Shown here in pieces: positions 22,749 through 55,300 of a stretch of 64,000 bases of DNA. Source of the DNA: Mastigias papua (taxonomy: Eukaryota > Cnidaria > Scyphozoa > Rhizostomeae > Mastigiidae); assembly GCA_964019165.1 (NCBI GenBank), contig OZ025279.1, positions 8,012,617 through 8,076,616 of the forward strand, read 5' to 3'. Under the pieces are notes generated by a model. That model was not told the DNA's origin, did no database searches, and saw only the letters and a program-made list of their open reading frames with translations. Numbering within the stretch: the first letter of the stretch is position 1; each line of letters begins with the position of its first letter. The position numbers and the translations under genes are program-made.

Positions 22749-25700
22749 ATAGACTCAAGACAAAACTTTCAACCCATTACGCCACAAGCCTTCATCAGAA
22801 TTGCAGATGTCTCTTTTTGTCGTCATCTTGACCATACAATTCATAACAAGGCTACGATTTCCAAAGTTGGAACAATAGACTTAGTAATTTTAAAGAATAA
22901 ATAGAGAGCTCAAAATGGGCTATATAGCACTCTTCTATCGCAAACTGGCGAATCAACCATTGGCTAAACGATAACAGGAAAAACAGTTGCAGTCTGCTTT
23001 TACTGACATTCACGTCTATTTGTCTTGTGCGCATATTAGCATTTCTCAGAAAAGGGACTCGGAGTCCTGTTGTTACCCAAAGATAAAATCGGGAACGTGG
23101 AAATACTGCATTTCAAGTCTTCAAATCAGTAACGGAAACTAGGGGATGAGAGGGGTGATTGCCACTAAATAGTTCAATGAACAATGGGAATTGTAGAGCT
23201 TAGCTGTTAGAAGTTTTCCTCGGTGCTTCGCCCTAAGTTCACGTGGTCTGCCTGCTCCACCTCCCTAATAAATAGCTTAGTGTCCTCCACTACTAAAAAT
23301 CTCATAATCCTAAAACTGGCACTAATTTTACTAGTCAATGCAACTCTCACTATCAGCCGATCAACGACCATAGAAAAAACCCAATACACCCCACCGCAGT
23401 CATCCACTAAGGCCTCTTAACAGAATAATAATATTGCACACACTCCTTTTTCACAATTAATCTTGAAAGAATGCTTCGGAGATCTATGTTCATTGCTATG
23501 TCTCTGTGAGTGATATTAATGCTGTCGTTATATGAAGTACGAGTTAATTCTTCAAATATCACCATTATGTTATGCGCATTCTATTGGGGTAACAATATCC
23601 TGCCACTACATTTACACTCAACTTTATTCGACCTGCGAGGGTCTTGAATTTCTTGTTTAACAGATGGACGCCAGAATAAATTAAAATAAATCGTTCAACA
23701 ATGCACCGAAGGATGATTCAGTTACACCGTAGGATAGCATTTTTTCTTTAGATCTTATCTCTGCATCTTTCCTTTCAAATCAACAGCGGTGGGTTTTGAG
23801 CTGGCGCTGGTGGTCAGTTTCCAATGTAATAAATCTCCATGTTTTGGGCAACTTCAGGCAGGAGAGCTTGTATGATCTGTAATGATATTAAAATGGACCC
23901 AGGTCACGTACACAACGAAGCTAAGAATAACGAAGAGTTCAGCTGTATTCAAGATTATCCAATCATCTTGTTGCCAGACTCCTGTTGATATCAATGAATA
24001 AATAGCTACGACGGAGGCGCTGCTAAGGGGATTTGTTAAAATAATTAACAATATTAAAGACTTACTCCTTTTGCACGAATGAAGAGTAGGTCACTTTAGT
24101 TTCTAGCTATGGTTAATTTTTTATGAAGTTTGTGCTTAATAAACACAGAATATACTGATTTTGTCCTTTGGCTTTGCATAAAAGCCATGCTGTTATTGTG
24201 GGCATGGCTTGGAAAAGTTCTTCAATGGGCACCAAAGCTAGGGAATGATTTCAAAGCAAAGTTGAGCTCATTCACGTTTCCAAGTGCGTTTTGGCCAACA
24301 CTGCCGGTACAAATATGAAGCAACGATGATTGCTACAACCAGATCCTTGATGTCCTCGTACTTTTCGATAATTCACATTTTGTGTGATAGGACCATTGAG
24401 AGGGGCTTTCTCCTTCTCCGCTCAAAAAACTGAGACGATGAGCCACTATGAAGTACCTTCATTTCTTCACAGTAAGTAGTTGGTTCCAATTGTGTTAAGG
24501 AGTATGGGGTAGACAATCGTAAGATTCTTTTATGAGCGTAATGTGGCGGACTTGGATGGAAGATGCAGCTGGTTATGAAATATTGCTATTGTTGTCTGCT
24601 TAATAAGCAAATTCCAACCATTGAAATCTTTAAATGCATTAATTTTTAGGATGGTGGTTGGCTTGAACCAGAATCTAAACCATATTATGTTACTCAATCA
24701 AGATGTGCAAGGCCTTTCATAGGAAAATCTGCAACATATTAATAGTTGGCATGTGGCTGTGTTGCTGAGATTCCTTCCACTGCCGGTTGCGAAAAAGCAG
24801 CGCCGTCAAAGTGGGATTAAGTTCCTTCTGTAAGAGATTATTGTACATCTCCAGAGTGCATAGTTTACTTGAACACAGTGATATTTCAATAGAATCTATC
24901 CTTAGATAATTGCAGTCAGTTGTTGAGTTCTTGATTGATTTTCTTAGCATTCCATAATGCTAATGAGTTTTAAATCGCAAGTCGATTACAGAGGCTGGAC
25001 TCTATGTAGAATGTCACTAGGATCGGTTTACTTAAAATTAATGATCTGGACAGTGTTATGTTGTGTTTATCTGGGTGATATCTGTGACTGGCCAAAATCC
25101 AGAGCGAATCAAAGGAATGCAATCATAGCTATTCTTGTTAAGTTCGACGTCACCTTCTCCTGCAAGTCTTTTCTTTAAGCAAGCAACCGCGTTATAATGT
25201 GAGAGCCAAGAATTTTATAGAACTTGTAAGAATTTTGTACAACATGCAACAAATCACTGAAGAACTTATCAAGTTGATTAACTTTCTCATCATTGCATGA
25301 ATTATGTGTAATCCATGTAGCAGCTAAAGTTTTGCAACAATTAATAGCAAAATTCGGAATATCAAGATTTTCCTCCTTTGCGGCTAGTGCCAGGTAACTT
25401 AATATGGACTTGCAATCATGGAACAATCAATAAGCTTTTGAATTAGCTTTTGTTACCACACTGTGGTCAAAAGAAGTAAAAAAAAATCAAAAGCAAAGAA
25501 CGTTTAAGAACCACCTTTGAGCTAGATTCCTTACAAGAAACATGCACTCTATTCAGTGGTTAAAACCTAGAATCTTATTGAGTTCATTGAGCTCTCCTCT
25601 TTCTTGAAATTGCAAAACCTTGCAAAATAGATCTTCAAGAGAATCAATAGATTAAAAAAGCTGACTAGAAAGCTCTTTATAAGAAACTCTTCGCTTACAT

Positions 25701-26482
25701 ACGTGCGGTTTCTCCTAATGATTATTTGGATATCACTTCTCCTTTATAGAAAATCAATTTATTGCCTTCTACTAAGGATAAGAGTGAGACCGCTTATTTT
25801 CATGTGTCATTTATATCAGGTATTTCTTAGAGAATGGCGTGGAGCTTGCACTTTCATAGCAGGAATAGTAAAGTCTACGTAACGGTTTTATACCCAGACA
25901 GGTCCCACAAGCATAACACGGTAGTACATAGGTTAAGTAACAACATGAAATCTATACAAATGAATATTGGAATTTAAAAGTTTACAACTTGTCAATTTTC
26001 CTAGGTCTGAGAATTCCGGTACTGAACTTTTTCAACTTGTTAAGCAGCCGAGTACTAGTTTCTTATAAGCCAATCTTTTTATAAAAGAATGTGAATGTCA
26101 TTTGCTGTTTTCTCACATTTTTCTCTAGCTGTACTGTATTACAAAAAGGATGGCCAGGACCGGCGCTACGGGCATGTGTGGGGTATGTGACACCCCTAAG
26201 GATATCTGGTAAATTACTTCGTAGATTTGAAATTTTCATCTGTCTACTCAGCAGACTCGGAATAGATGACTAAAGACTGCCTATCGTTTACCAAATGCTC
26301 CCAATACAGTGGATCAAACGTCTTCCCACAAAATTCACGTTGGTCTGACTTTATTGCACTTACCTTCAGGTCTGAGAGATGCATTTTTGGCCACTCTAGA
26401 GGGTGCAATTTAGAACATTTTCTCGTGCGTAGTACCCAACCAGGGGGTGGGTATTCCTTCGTTACTAAGCAAAGTTATTAGT
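22749..26482. other. Intergenic, possible repeat debris, no identified gene
   Basis: A segment at 23207-23420 is open on both strands and may be relic repeat sequence. The minus frames 24717-24950 and 25175-25426 are unassigned. Family-1 ends appear near 25528-25550 (GAGCTAGATTCCTTACAAG) and 26055-26095. Confidence 0.4.
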
Positions 26483-27254
26483 TAGCCATTTATAAACTCA
26501 TTGCAACATTGATTTGCTTGAAGCAATGAGAGTGTTTTCTGTAAATGGTAGGGTATTTAATTGAAAATCTGATCTCTACAGTACCCAACTGGAGCTTCTA
26601 CCGGAACCCCCTAATTGTTTGAAGTTTCAAATCCATATGTTTCTCAAATGCAATCTCGCTACTTTAATGTTGGCCTGCAATCTGAGTACCCATTGCACAC
26701 ATGTTATTGAATATAATTCTTTTACATGATAATAACTATGTAGAAAGAGTATTCATGTATGCAGTATACGTTATCTTCTCGACAACTTGCGAGCTGACAC
26801 CCTACGAAAATCTTCTAGCACTGCCCCCTGGGCAGGGTGCTTCCAAATGAATACTGGGGAGCTAAATATAGCCATTTATAAACTCATTGCAACATTGATA
26901 TGCTTGAAGCAATGAGAGTGTTTTCTGTAAATGATAGGGTATTTAATTGAAAATCTGATCTCTACAGTACCTAACTGGAGCTTCTACCGGAACCCCCTAA
27001 TTGTTTGAAGTTTCAAATCTATATGTTTCTCAAATGCAATCTCGCTACTTTAATGTTGGCCTGCAATCTGAGTTCCCATTGCACACATGTTATTGAATAT
27101 CATTCTTTTACATGATAATAACTATGTAGAAAGAGTATTCATGTATGCAGTATACGTTATCTTCTCGACAACTTGCGAGCTGACACCCTACGAAAATCTT
27201 CTAGCACTGCCCCCTGGGCAGTGTGCCACCAAATAAATACTGGGGAGCTAAATA
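26483..27254. repeat. 386-bp tandem duplication, about 97% identical
   Basis: The segment 26483-26868 is followed head-to-tail by 26869-27254. Both start TAGCCATTTATAAACTCATT and end near GGGGAGCTAAATATA. I count around ten to fifteen substitutions and no obvious indel, so the duplication is fairly recent. Confidence 0.95.
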
Positions 27255-27382
27255 TAGAGATTTGGAAGGCTGCAAACATTAAATTGCTTGATGAAGGGAA
27301 GAAAAATCGCTCGCTGGCAAAAAGTAGGGTGACACTTCCTAGCTCCCCAGTGACGCCGTGGTTGCATACCATTAATCTATGA
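27173..27382 (+). other. Unassigned open frame beside the tandem duplication
   Basis: A 69-codon frame runs across the right end of the duplicated block and ends with a TGA at 27380. Its second half, outside the duplication (IEIWKAANIKLLDEGKKNRS...), has codon use that looks more coding-like than its surroundings. I do not recognise the family. It could be a lone exon, a relic of a mobile element, or chance. Confidence 0.25.
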
Positions 27383-27680
27383 TGCAGTTCCAAATAGGTT
27401 TATATAGCCTCATATTCATAGCAGATTTGGCCTCATATGCGTGTATTCATAATGGCTCCATTGAGTGGCTCGTAGTTTATCGGTGGTTTCCAACGGCGCA
27501 TACTGCATAGAAACACTAACATACTGAATTGTCACTACTCTGTAACGTGCATGGTTTCATTATGTCAGCGAACCACACATATTGATCTTTTGACGGCCTT
27601 TTGATATAATATACTGATTACAGGCTCTACAGGAATAAAGGAAAGGTAACAATCAAAATGACGTGCCGAATACATCGATA

Positions 27681-47325
<19,645 letters not shown>

Positions 47326-47415
47326 AATACTCTGCTTTGCGTAGAAGTGAATTCTGCAAAGTCTCTGACTATTGTAATGCCAAGTAGAGTTCATTGTTTT
47401 ACAATCAGAAACCAA

Positions 47416-47421
47416 ATTAAA
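47416..47421 (+). terminator. Possible polyadenylation signal (ATTAAA) for CCDC24
   Basis: The common variant hexamer ATTAAA lies about 90 bases after the stop codon. I found no AATAAA nearer. Confidence 0.3.
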
Positions 47422-49670
47422 CTCAGCGTTTCTGACTTACTGAGCAGTTTTAGTCGAACATTGTTATTGTACTGAGTTGTTAATAATGGCACTGAGATAT
47501 CTCTTGCTTTCTCCAGGCTGCTTCATACATACCAGCGCACTTTTTACCTGTACAATCTGTAAATAGCGCTCCTTACAATAAGAACTGGTGCTACTTTCTC
47601 TCCCTGGGAACTACGTTACAGAGCAACTAACAACTATATACAACCACTTTGTTGCTGCATAGAAAGTGCAAATGTGTCTTCGCTCTAACTTTTTTGCTAT
47701 GGATACTATAGATACAATACTTGGTACCCCCTCCCTGTAACTGGAACTTTTAAAGAGAATGTTATGAGACTATGCAAAACATATATTTAAGCAATATGGT
47801 TGCAACTAATGACATAAGATGTTACTTTTGTTGGTAGCGGAGAAAACCCTGGATAGAATGTAGTATATTTGTAAATCTGACGTATTCAGTTGGTATGCTT
47901 ACATATTAGGGGTAGTATCAGATTTCCATCCTTACAGGCAACGATGCACATATGTAACTACTCACATCCCTTTCCATTGTTTAAACCCGATAGCCAGTTT
48001 CAGTAGTTTATTTTCAAGTATTTAAGACATTTAATAGAACAGTTATTATTAGAGTTTTCTTTCTCGTATTTTACCATGCTTGGCAGTGCTTTTTGCAGTT
48101 TAGAAAATTCCAGGCCGCTTTTTGCATCTGCCTAATTCCCCATTACGCATTCACTGTTACATTATTGCGATATTGAAATTTTCCAAGTTTTTAAAAGAAA
48201 TAGATATTTTGAATGTTTGTAAAGCTATATATGGAATTCTATCATCTTCTTCCGGTATGTTTGCATAATTCCCTTCATTCATGAATCTTTTGTAATCTTT
48301 TCGGGCGGAAGCAATCGTGTGAAAGTTCATATATGTATCCATTTATGTGGCCCAGCTCCTAAAAAGGAATTGGATCATCAGCATTAGCTACACCCATTTC
48401 CAAGATATTATTGGGACAGTTATTGACAGTTGGCAAAGGATGCAACGAAAATGAACTGTCTATGCATTCAAGACTTATCTCTATGTTATACAAGCTCTTG
48501 TGTCAAATCACCACATCAGGAATTGGGCCGTGTCGTTAGTTAGGAATTTTGTGAATTTTCAGCTGAAGAAAGCAAAGCCATCATTTTCAAGTTGTCTTAG
48601 AATCAATGTACGTTTGTCTATTCACTGTCAGTGTTCAATATGAAACACAGAAAATTTTTCTCGTCAAAGTCTAAAGATACATGGAAAGAAAAAAGAGAGT
48701 GAGGACGCATGAAACTACGACAGAGCCGAATTTAGTCGAGATAGTTGAGATAAAAAACGTGAGACAGGAGGCGAAACAATCCTAGCGAGAAACAAAAGGA
48801 TTGAAATACTTATCAGTGGATTAGAAGAAAGCCTATAGCTCTCTTTATAACGAAGATCTATCGCGTAAGAGATTCATATTGCCAGGACCTTTTGCGTCGG
48901 TCGGTTAAATAATCATCGTATACTGTTGTCATTGCTTGTTGTCTTTATGTTGAATCAATTTCAAAGTTATTACCACTTTAGGGAAAGCGAGGGAGGGTGC
49001 GAATTGAAAGAGACATGTTGAATTGAATGAAGAGTTGTTTTGGGTTTTGTACTTCAACGATGAGGGACATAATAATTTCGTTAACTTGCGTGTCTGTGTC
49101 TGTTTGTATGTATTTGGTATTACAATATTTGATTTGAGATTTACAGATGCATTGAATATTTCGTTGTGTCCTAACTGGTTGTATTTAACACAAAATGTTC
49201 CATTTCAAAAACTATTACTTTTCAGATTCTTGCATATCAATAAGAGTCACTCTATATATATCAAGACAACATTGCCTTAAAAATCAAAGATTGCAAGAAA
49301 TCGATAGTTATTCACCGTCTTCCAGGCTCACTCTTGTCCCAGCAACTTCAATGTGAGATGTCCATCTCTTGCACATAGAAAACAGAAGCATGGGTAAACA
49401 GTAATGGAATTATATCATACTGCTGTGATAAAGTCTTGCAGATAAGTGAAAATTGTTGTACGAAGGCAGCGTTGACACCTGCCATTAGTTGCAATTAAAG
49501 AAGAAGGGTTGACGGTTTACTCGGAAAAGCATCTCAGGATTTGAAAAATGCGTTGAATATACAATCTACTTCCACTAATGACAATTCGTAAAGTAGCATT
49601 TTACAGCAAAAATCCAACCACTAACAATTTCTGTAACATGCATGAGGAACCAAGATTCTTCGGAACTCGC
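47422..49670. other. Intergenic, nothing recognised
   Basis: AT-rich with unassigned short open frames (minus 48157-48342, plus 49023-49280). Confidence 0.45.
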
Positions 49671-49677
49671 AGGAAGT

Positions 49678-49741
49678 TCTTGAGCAGTGTCCGTTCTTGA
49701 GCAGTGTCCGTTCTTGGGCAGTGTCCGTTCGTGGGCAGTGG
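49678..49741. repeat. 17-bp minisatellite, about four units
   Basis: The unit TTCTTGAGCAGTGTCCG repeats nearly four times, with A-to-G and T-to-G changes in the later units. Confidence 0.93.
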
Positions 49742-50213
49742 AAATGCTTCCACAATGAATTGCTAGGTGATCAGGATATTATGAGGTAGAGATTCCAGTT
49801 CAATGATTTGTTTAAATGTTATCGAGCTGGGTTGACCCTTCCTTTTGAATAAATAGTCCTGGACCTACAACACAGGAAGGAGAACGCTTCTGCGAAATGT
49901 GGTAGCTTTGTTGTACCAGTGCAACATTTTGAAACGAAGATCGTCGTGTCTTCTGTTTGTGATACTTTTCTTTCAGTTCTGCTTCGAGGTGGTTTTGAAT
50001 GATGACAGAAACACTCATTAATTGTGAAAGCTTCAGTTTTGTCAATTCTTTTGTGTTGTTTAGGTTAGGTATTACTAGAGCATTAACACCCACAGTTACG
50101 GTTTCCGAATCTTCGTATTATTCAGAACAGCTTTGGGGACTCAAAACAGCACGTTTACAACTTGTGACGAATGACTAGAAAAATAATACTGAGATTGATA
50201 AGATAATCAGCAG

Positions 50214-50442
<229 letters not shown>

Positions 50443-50789
50443 TTGTGTCACATGGGAAAATAATGAATTTTTCAACTTCTGTCGTTCTAACGTATGAGTG
50501 AACTAGACTTTCATAATGTTGCAGAACAAATAGAAGTCTGCAACAAAGTTAGATACTAAATCTCACGCACACTAATACTCTTTAGTGCTCTAATGCGCTC
50601 AAAACTCAAAACAATAGGTTCTTTGTGTGATTAAACTCAATAAGTAAATTGGGAACAATCTTATTGTTAGCGTCTTACCTTACCACTGTTTCCATTAAAT
50701 ATCTTAATGCCAGCAATTAAATTCTGTGCGCGCAAAGTCCGCAAAACCCTTCTTCAGCTCAGGGCTTATACAAAGGTGCCCTTATACAA

Positions 50790-51290
50790 AGGCTAAACTG
50801 GCCAGATATCGCTGAAATCATAAAACGAGAGACTGCGACGATCGTTTACAAATCCCTAAATGGTCTCGTACCGACATATCTCTCTGATATCTTTTTAAAG
50901 AACTCATCACGGGGCACTGTCAAGTTGAGAAACTCCGAATATGACCTACACATCCCTCTTTTCAAGACCAGTAATGGGCAAAAATCATTCTCATATCGTG
51001 GTGTAAATGTGTGGAACAGTCTTGAACCTGAGGTCAAGCAGGCGCCCTCTTTATTTGCTTTTAAACTTCGGCTGTAAAGCTTGTAGGATTATGTTTTGAT
51101 TTTAACTTTAACTTAGCGTTGTCATTAACTTTTTTATTTTCGTTTGTAGATTATATTAGCTGTAAATTGTAGACTTTAATATTTTTCTTTTATTTATTTA
51201 TTTGTTTCACGGCCCCCTGAAAAACGGCCTTTGCCGACGGGGTTACCGTGAATAAAGAATGAAAAATGAAATGAAATGAATGAAAGGGCA
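50790..51290 (+). mobile_element. CR1-like LINE 3' end: RT tail, 3' UTR and short tandem tail
   Basis: From about 50797 the plus strand reads EIIKRETATIVYKSLNGLVP, TYLSDIF and later SFSYRGVNVWNSLEPEVKQA then a stop at 51074. This is the usual C-terminus of CR1/L2-type LINE ORF2. The 3' UTR ends with a GC-rich GGCCCCCTGAAAAACGGCC stem, then GGGGTTACCGTGAATAAAG and a GAAAT-rich tandem tail (51255-51290). The stretch is open, unlike the other LINE copies, so this truncated copy is younger. Clade by general likeness only. Confidence 0.85.
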
Positions 51291-51530
51291 TGGAAATCCA
51301 AAGATCCTAGCGGTGTACCTCCTCTGGTTCCCAGAACATGGGCTCCTGAACTCGCTGCTGTACTGAACGAACTATACCAGCTCTCCTTCACTCAAGCTTT
51401 ATGTAATGTTAATTGATACTCACTAATAATGTTATGGTTGATTGATTATGCAATCTCAAACTGATCACAGTATGCTAATATGATATATCTATACGAATAG
51501 TTATGCCTTGATAGAGTTGTTATGGGTGTC

Positions 51531-51576
51531 ATTGCTTGGTATGTATCAATGATCATTCTGATACATACCAAGCAAT
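51531..51576. repeat. Perfect 18-bp hairpin
   Basis: ATTGCTTGGTATGTATCA at 51531-51548 is followed, after a 10-nt loop, by its exact reverse complement at 51559-51576. It lies between the CR1-like LINE end and the next RT relic. Confidence 0.92.
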
Positions 51577-51579
51577 AAC

Positions 51580-52150
51580 TTATCGGCTTTTCCAACCAAC
51601 TCAAGAACACTATAGTGCTTACCCTTTCTTCTCGGAAATTTGCGGACATTTTCCAAGTCCCCAAGTTAGGGACAAATGTGACTCATCATACTATCCTCCT
51701 TTTGGAATCACTCCACTTATCTCTAAGACCATGAATTACCATCATCACCAAACAACTACTTGCTTTCCTTGCACCAAACAGTTTCCTTCAGAACACTAGT
51801 TTGGTTTTCGACGAGCCAGGTTTTCTGGTTATCTTCAATCCTACATTCATAGTTGATCCTCTGCTTTAGAATCCTATTTTGACAAAAATGTGATCTCTCT
51901 TGATATTCCCAAAGCACATTTTTGCGTGTGGCACAAAGGTCTTCTCGCTAAACTGTCAATTTTTGGTCTACGACACTGTCTTCAAGTTGACTGGTAACTA
52001 TCTGTTTTTCAACTGCCTATTTTGATTTTAGTTGATAGCTTCTTCTTCGATCATAATGCAATCTATGTTGGTGTACCTCTGGGCTCTGTTATCTTCTGCT
52101 GTACTATTGATCCTCTTCATAGTTTATTTGCTTCAGTTTATGTCTCCTAG
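51580..52150 (+). pseudogene. Jockey/I-like LINE reverse transcriptase, decayed
   Basis: The plus strand, in shifting frames, reads FGFRRARFSG (usually the QFGFRKGRSTGD motif), then SLDIPKAHFCVWHKGLLAKL, SIFGLRHCL, and later VGVPLGSVIFCC. These are consecutive RT motifs in the right order. Several stops and frameshifts. Confidence 0.8.
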
Positions 52151-52250
52151 TCAATCGCAGTGGCGCATGACCTCAACCTCCCTTGATCCTATGTGAGCTT
52201 TTTTCCTTGCTCGTCGAAAATGTGGATCATGCCGCTGAAATAGAGCACGA

Positions 52251-52360
52251 CGTTACACGTTTTTTTATAAGAAACAAGTATATAAGAAATATGTGACTCA
52301 AATCAGGCAACAATTAAGAAACATAGGCACTTCGTAGTCGCAGCTATGAAATATTTTCAC
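52251..52360. repeat. Family-1 MITE end fragment
   Basis: Contains TTACACGTTTTTTTATAAGA, the family-1 terminus, with further TATAAGAAA words. The other end was not found. Confidence 0.5.
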
Positions 52361-55300
52361 AGAGCTTTGTATGATAATAAATATCATTATTCAAAATTTC
52401 ACATCTTGCTCTTCCTTCTCCTATATGCTAATGGTAAGGGAGCGGGTTCTCCCATTGCTGTTGTGTTGCTGGTGTCTTTGATTCTAACCTTTTGGATAGC
52501 AAATGATCTAAGGAAAGAGTAGATCGATGTGATTCCCTAAATAACTTAAATATTTACAGCTGTAGCTAAAGTGTATTGTCTCAGATAAAGTCAAATGCAC
52601 AAAGTATATACCAAAATATGAATGTTATATACATTGCTGTCAATATCGACTACCCCCTTAGAGCTGCAAATCTATTATTTGCTTTGCATCGCACTCTGGT
52701 AAGTGAGTATGTACAATGTCTTTCTCTTGAAAGAATACCTTACTTATTAAGCACAAGAAAATTTGAACCATTTGCTAATAATAATGAACTGTTTGATCAC
52801 TCGAACTCTAAAGGTGTTGTGTTATATGGCACATTCAAACCTTCAGTAGAGTTCGTACTGATTTGCTTTGAACATATCTCTACATGATATGCATATGTCT
52901 CCTACGGAATCCCAATGTGGAAAACTTATAGCAAGAAGCAATCGCCTTTCTGATTTTGATAATCAGCACCAATGGGGAACTGGCTGGCTCCACACCATTG
53001 GTGTCCATCATGAACCAAGTTTGAGCTGCATTTGGGATGATCATATAGATAACAGGTGTAGCTGATTGCCTTTTTGAGGGTAAGCAAGGTAACACTCCAC
53101 AACAAGATGCTGCGTCATCAACAAGCTTTATAATAATAGATAACAACAGGGGAGGAAGTCATAATGTGTATTCAGCATTCCCAAGATAATTATTACCTAT
53201 ATAGAATTCTAGTCAATAATTAATAATTTCATCCCCTTTGTGATCTCGATGTCACCATGCTTTTTCTAAGAGAAGCCAGTGTTCTTTCTTTCTTGCAATT
53301 TCAAGAAGCAAGTGATGCGCAACTTTCTTGTAAATTCGATTTATTTATGCTCTTTCTAATTTTTTATCTCTTTATTCTGTAATAGCCAATCAATTTCATG
53401 AATACAAATCACATGACTCTCTCCAGATAGTGCATAACTACTCCAGAAAGTACTGTCAGGTTCATTAAACTCTGCATACCAAGTTTCAGTGTGGTATTAC
53501 GAAGGACTGAAAAGAGGAAGACACCTGAAAAGAGAAAGACACTTCGTAAGTGTACACTTTTGTAGTTTATTACACAATGCAACCATGTCATTTTTGTGTG
53601 GAAAAAATACGGAAAGGGTAATGGATCTTACTTTTGTGAGCTGGACTTCTGTATGTAAAGTGTTTCTCCATCTGCATTGCTGCTGGATGGAGACCTAGCA
53701 TCTGATGATTAAACTTGAAATCTGGTGAATTCAGACAGCTCTTGCAACTATCTCCGACTTATTACATCCAGTATAGCTGAAAATTTTTGTATTTAGCTCT
53801 TTAAAGAAATCACCGTGGTATATAGCTAACTGTTGTACAAAGGGGTGGGTGAAACGAAACTTTGTAAAGCCATACCTTTCAGAGTTTTCGAAAATTTTGA
53901 AAGCATCCATCTTTTATTGCAAACTTGATGAACAGTGGAAATAGTATTGGGAAGAACAGTAGTTATCTGATTTGTCTTTTTTAGACCTATTCCGTTAGTC
54001 TGATGTCGTATATTATTAAGGTTACCCAACAAGAAAGAAGGGGGCTCAAGCCTACTCGAGAAATAGAACGATAGCTGAACCGCGCCTCTTTGACAGTCCT
54101 TTATGAATCATCCTTGATAATGATGTTCCTCCAGGGTAGATCGGTCTTATCACGGAGCGTCTTGCCATGTAGTATAGCACCACTAACAGAGCCAAGAAGT
54201 TATCCAGAGTAACTTTTTGAGTGTAGTGTGTGAACGAAAGAGGAGAGTTAGGCTCTAGAGGTCAGACAGGTGATGGGTAGTGGTTTCTTTGGAGCGTAAA
54301 TTATCGATTGCATTCTATGAATGCAAGCTCCACTCTCGCAGCTTACATCTACTGGACACAGGGCTCCTGAGAAAAGCAGTATGAGTGTTTTGCAACCAAT
54401 ACTTTCAAACTGACTCTTGCTTTTTCGCTTTGAACATCATGCCTGCTAGGCACCAAGCATTGACAAGGTTGGAGGTAGGGGCCAAGACAACCATAAGTTC
54501 ATACTCCTAAATGTTTCAAGCGTCTGTCCCCGTTCTATTTGGCACGCAAGAGTGCGAACTTAACGAACGAAGGCCAATAATAGAGGGGTTCCTTAACTTT
54601 TCATTTTGTAATAGTTATGCATTTAATCTGTAGCTGCATACCACCCAACGTTTACGATTAGTTTTTGACCATAAAAAAACTATACCTACTAAAAGGTTAA
54701 CAGACGCGATAGCATGCAAAATATAACACAAGTAGACGAACCTACAATTAAGAAACACTTATCTACTTTTTATTTCGGTCACGTCGATCCCATTAATTCA
54801 TCACAGGTTCGTTGAATATTTCTGTGGGTTTGTAAGTTATTTAATCGCAACACTGTATCTTCTCAGTCGGTAGAATGTGTGTGCAAGCTACGTCACGCAC
54901 ATATGTACGTACTTGCATGTATTACTATTGAGAAGCAAAAAAATTGAACTGGGACCAAAATCACAACACCACATTTCTCTATGTGGGAATTCCTGTGAAA
55001 AGAAGTATTTTTTTGAATTTTTAGAAAACTTGTCGCGTACCTCTTGGAAAGCTTCCGCGTACCATCAGTGGTACACGTACGACAGGTTGAAACACACTGC
55101 ACTAATACATTCACTGTTTCTCGTTGTCTTGTGCCAAAATTTCAGATTGGCTGTGTTTTTAGGCAAAAGGTGCCTTCATTCTAGAATTTTTGGACGTGTA
55201 AGGAAGGGTAGAACCTTCTAACTAGGTGGAGAATGCTCCTTGTGCCCCCCCCCCCTAGCTTCGTGCCTGATGCCGGTATCAGTAGTTAAGACTATGTGCA

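Noticed and set aside
22507..22904. Two long open frames of Ile/Tyr/His repeats on both strands
   Set aside because: They are translations of the (TA)n and (CATA)n microsatellite; no flanking coding signal.
23207..23420. Overlapping open frames on both strands, thought to be a reverse transcriptase piece
   Set aside because: I could not find a definite RT motif in either frame; kept only as possible repeat debris.
49678..49741. CRISPR-like regular repeats
   Set aside because: Units are directly adjacent with no spacers; this is a minisatellite in a eukaryotic genome.
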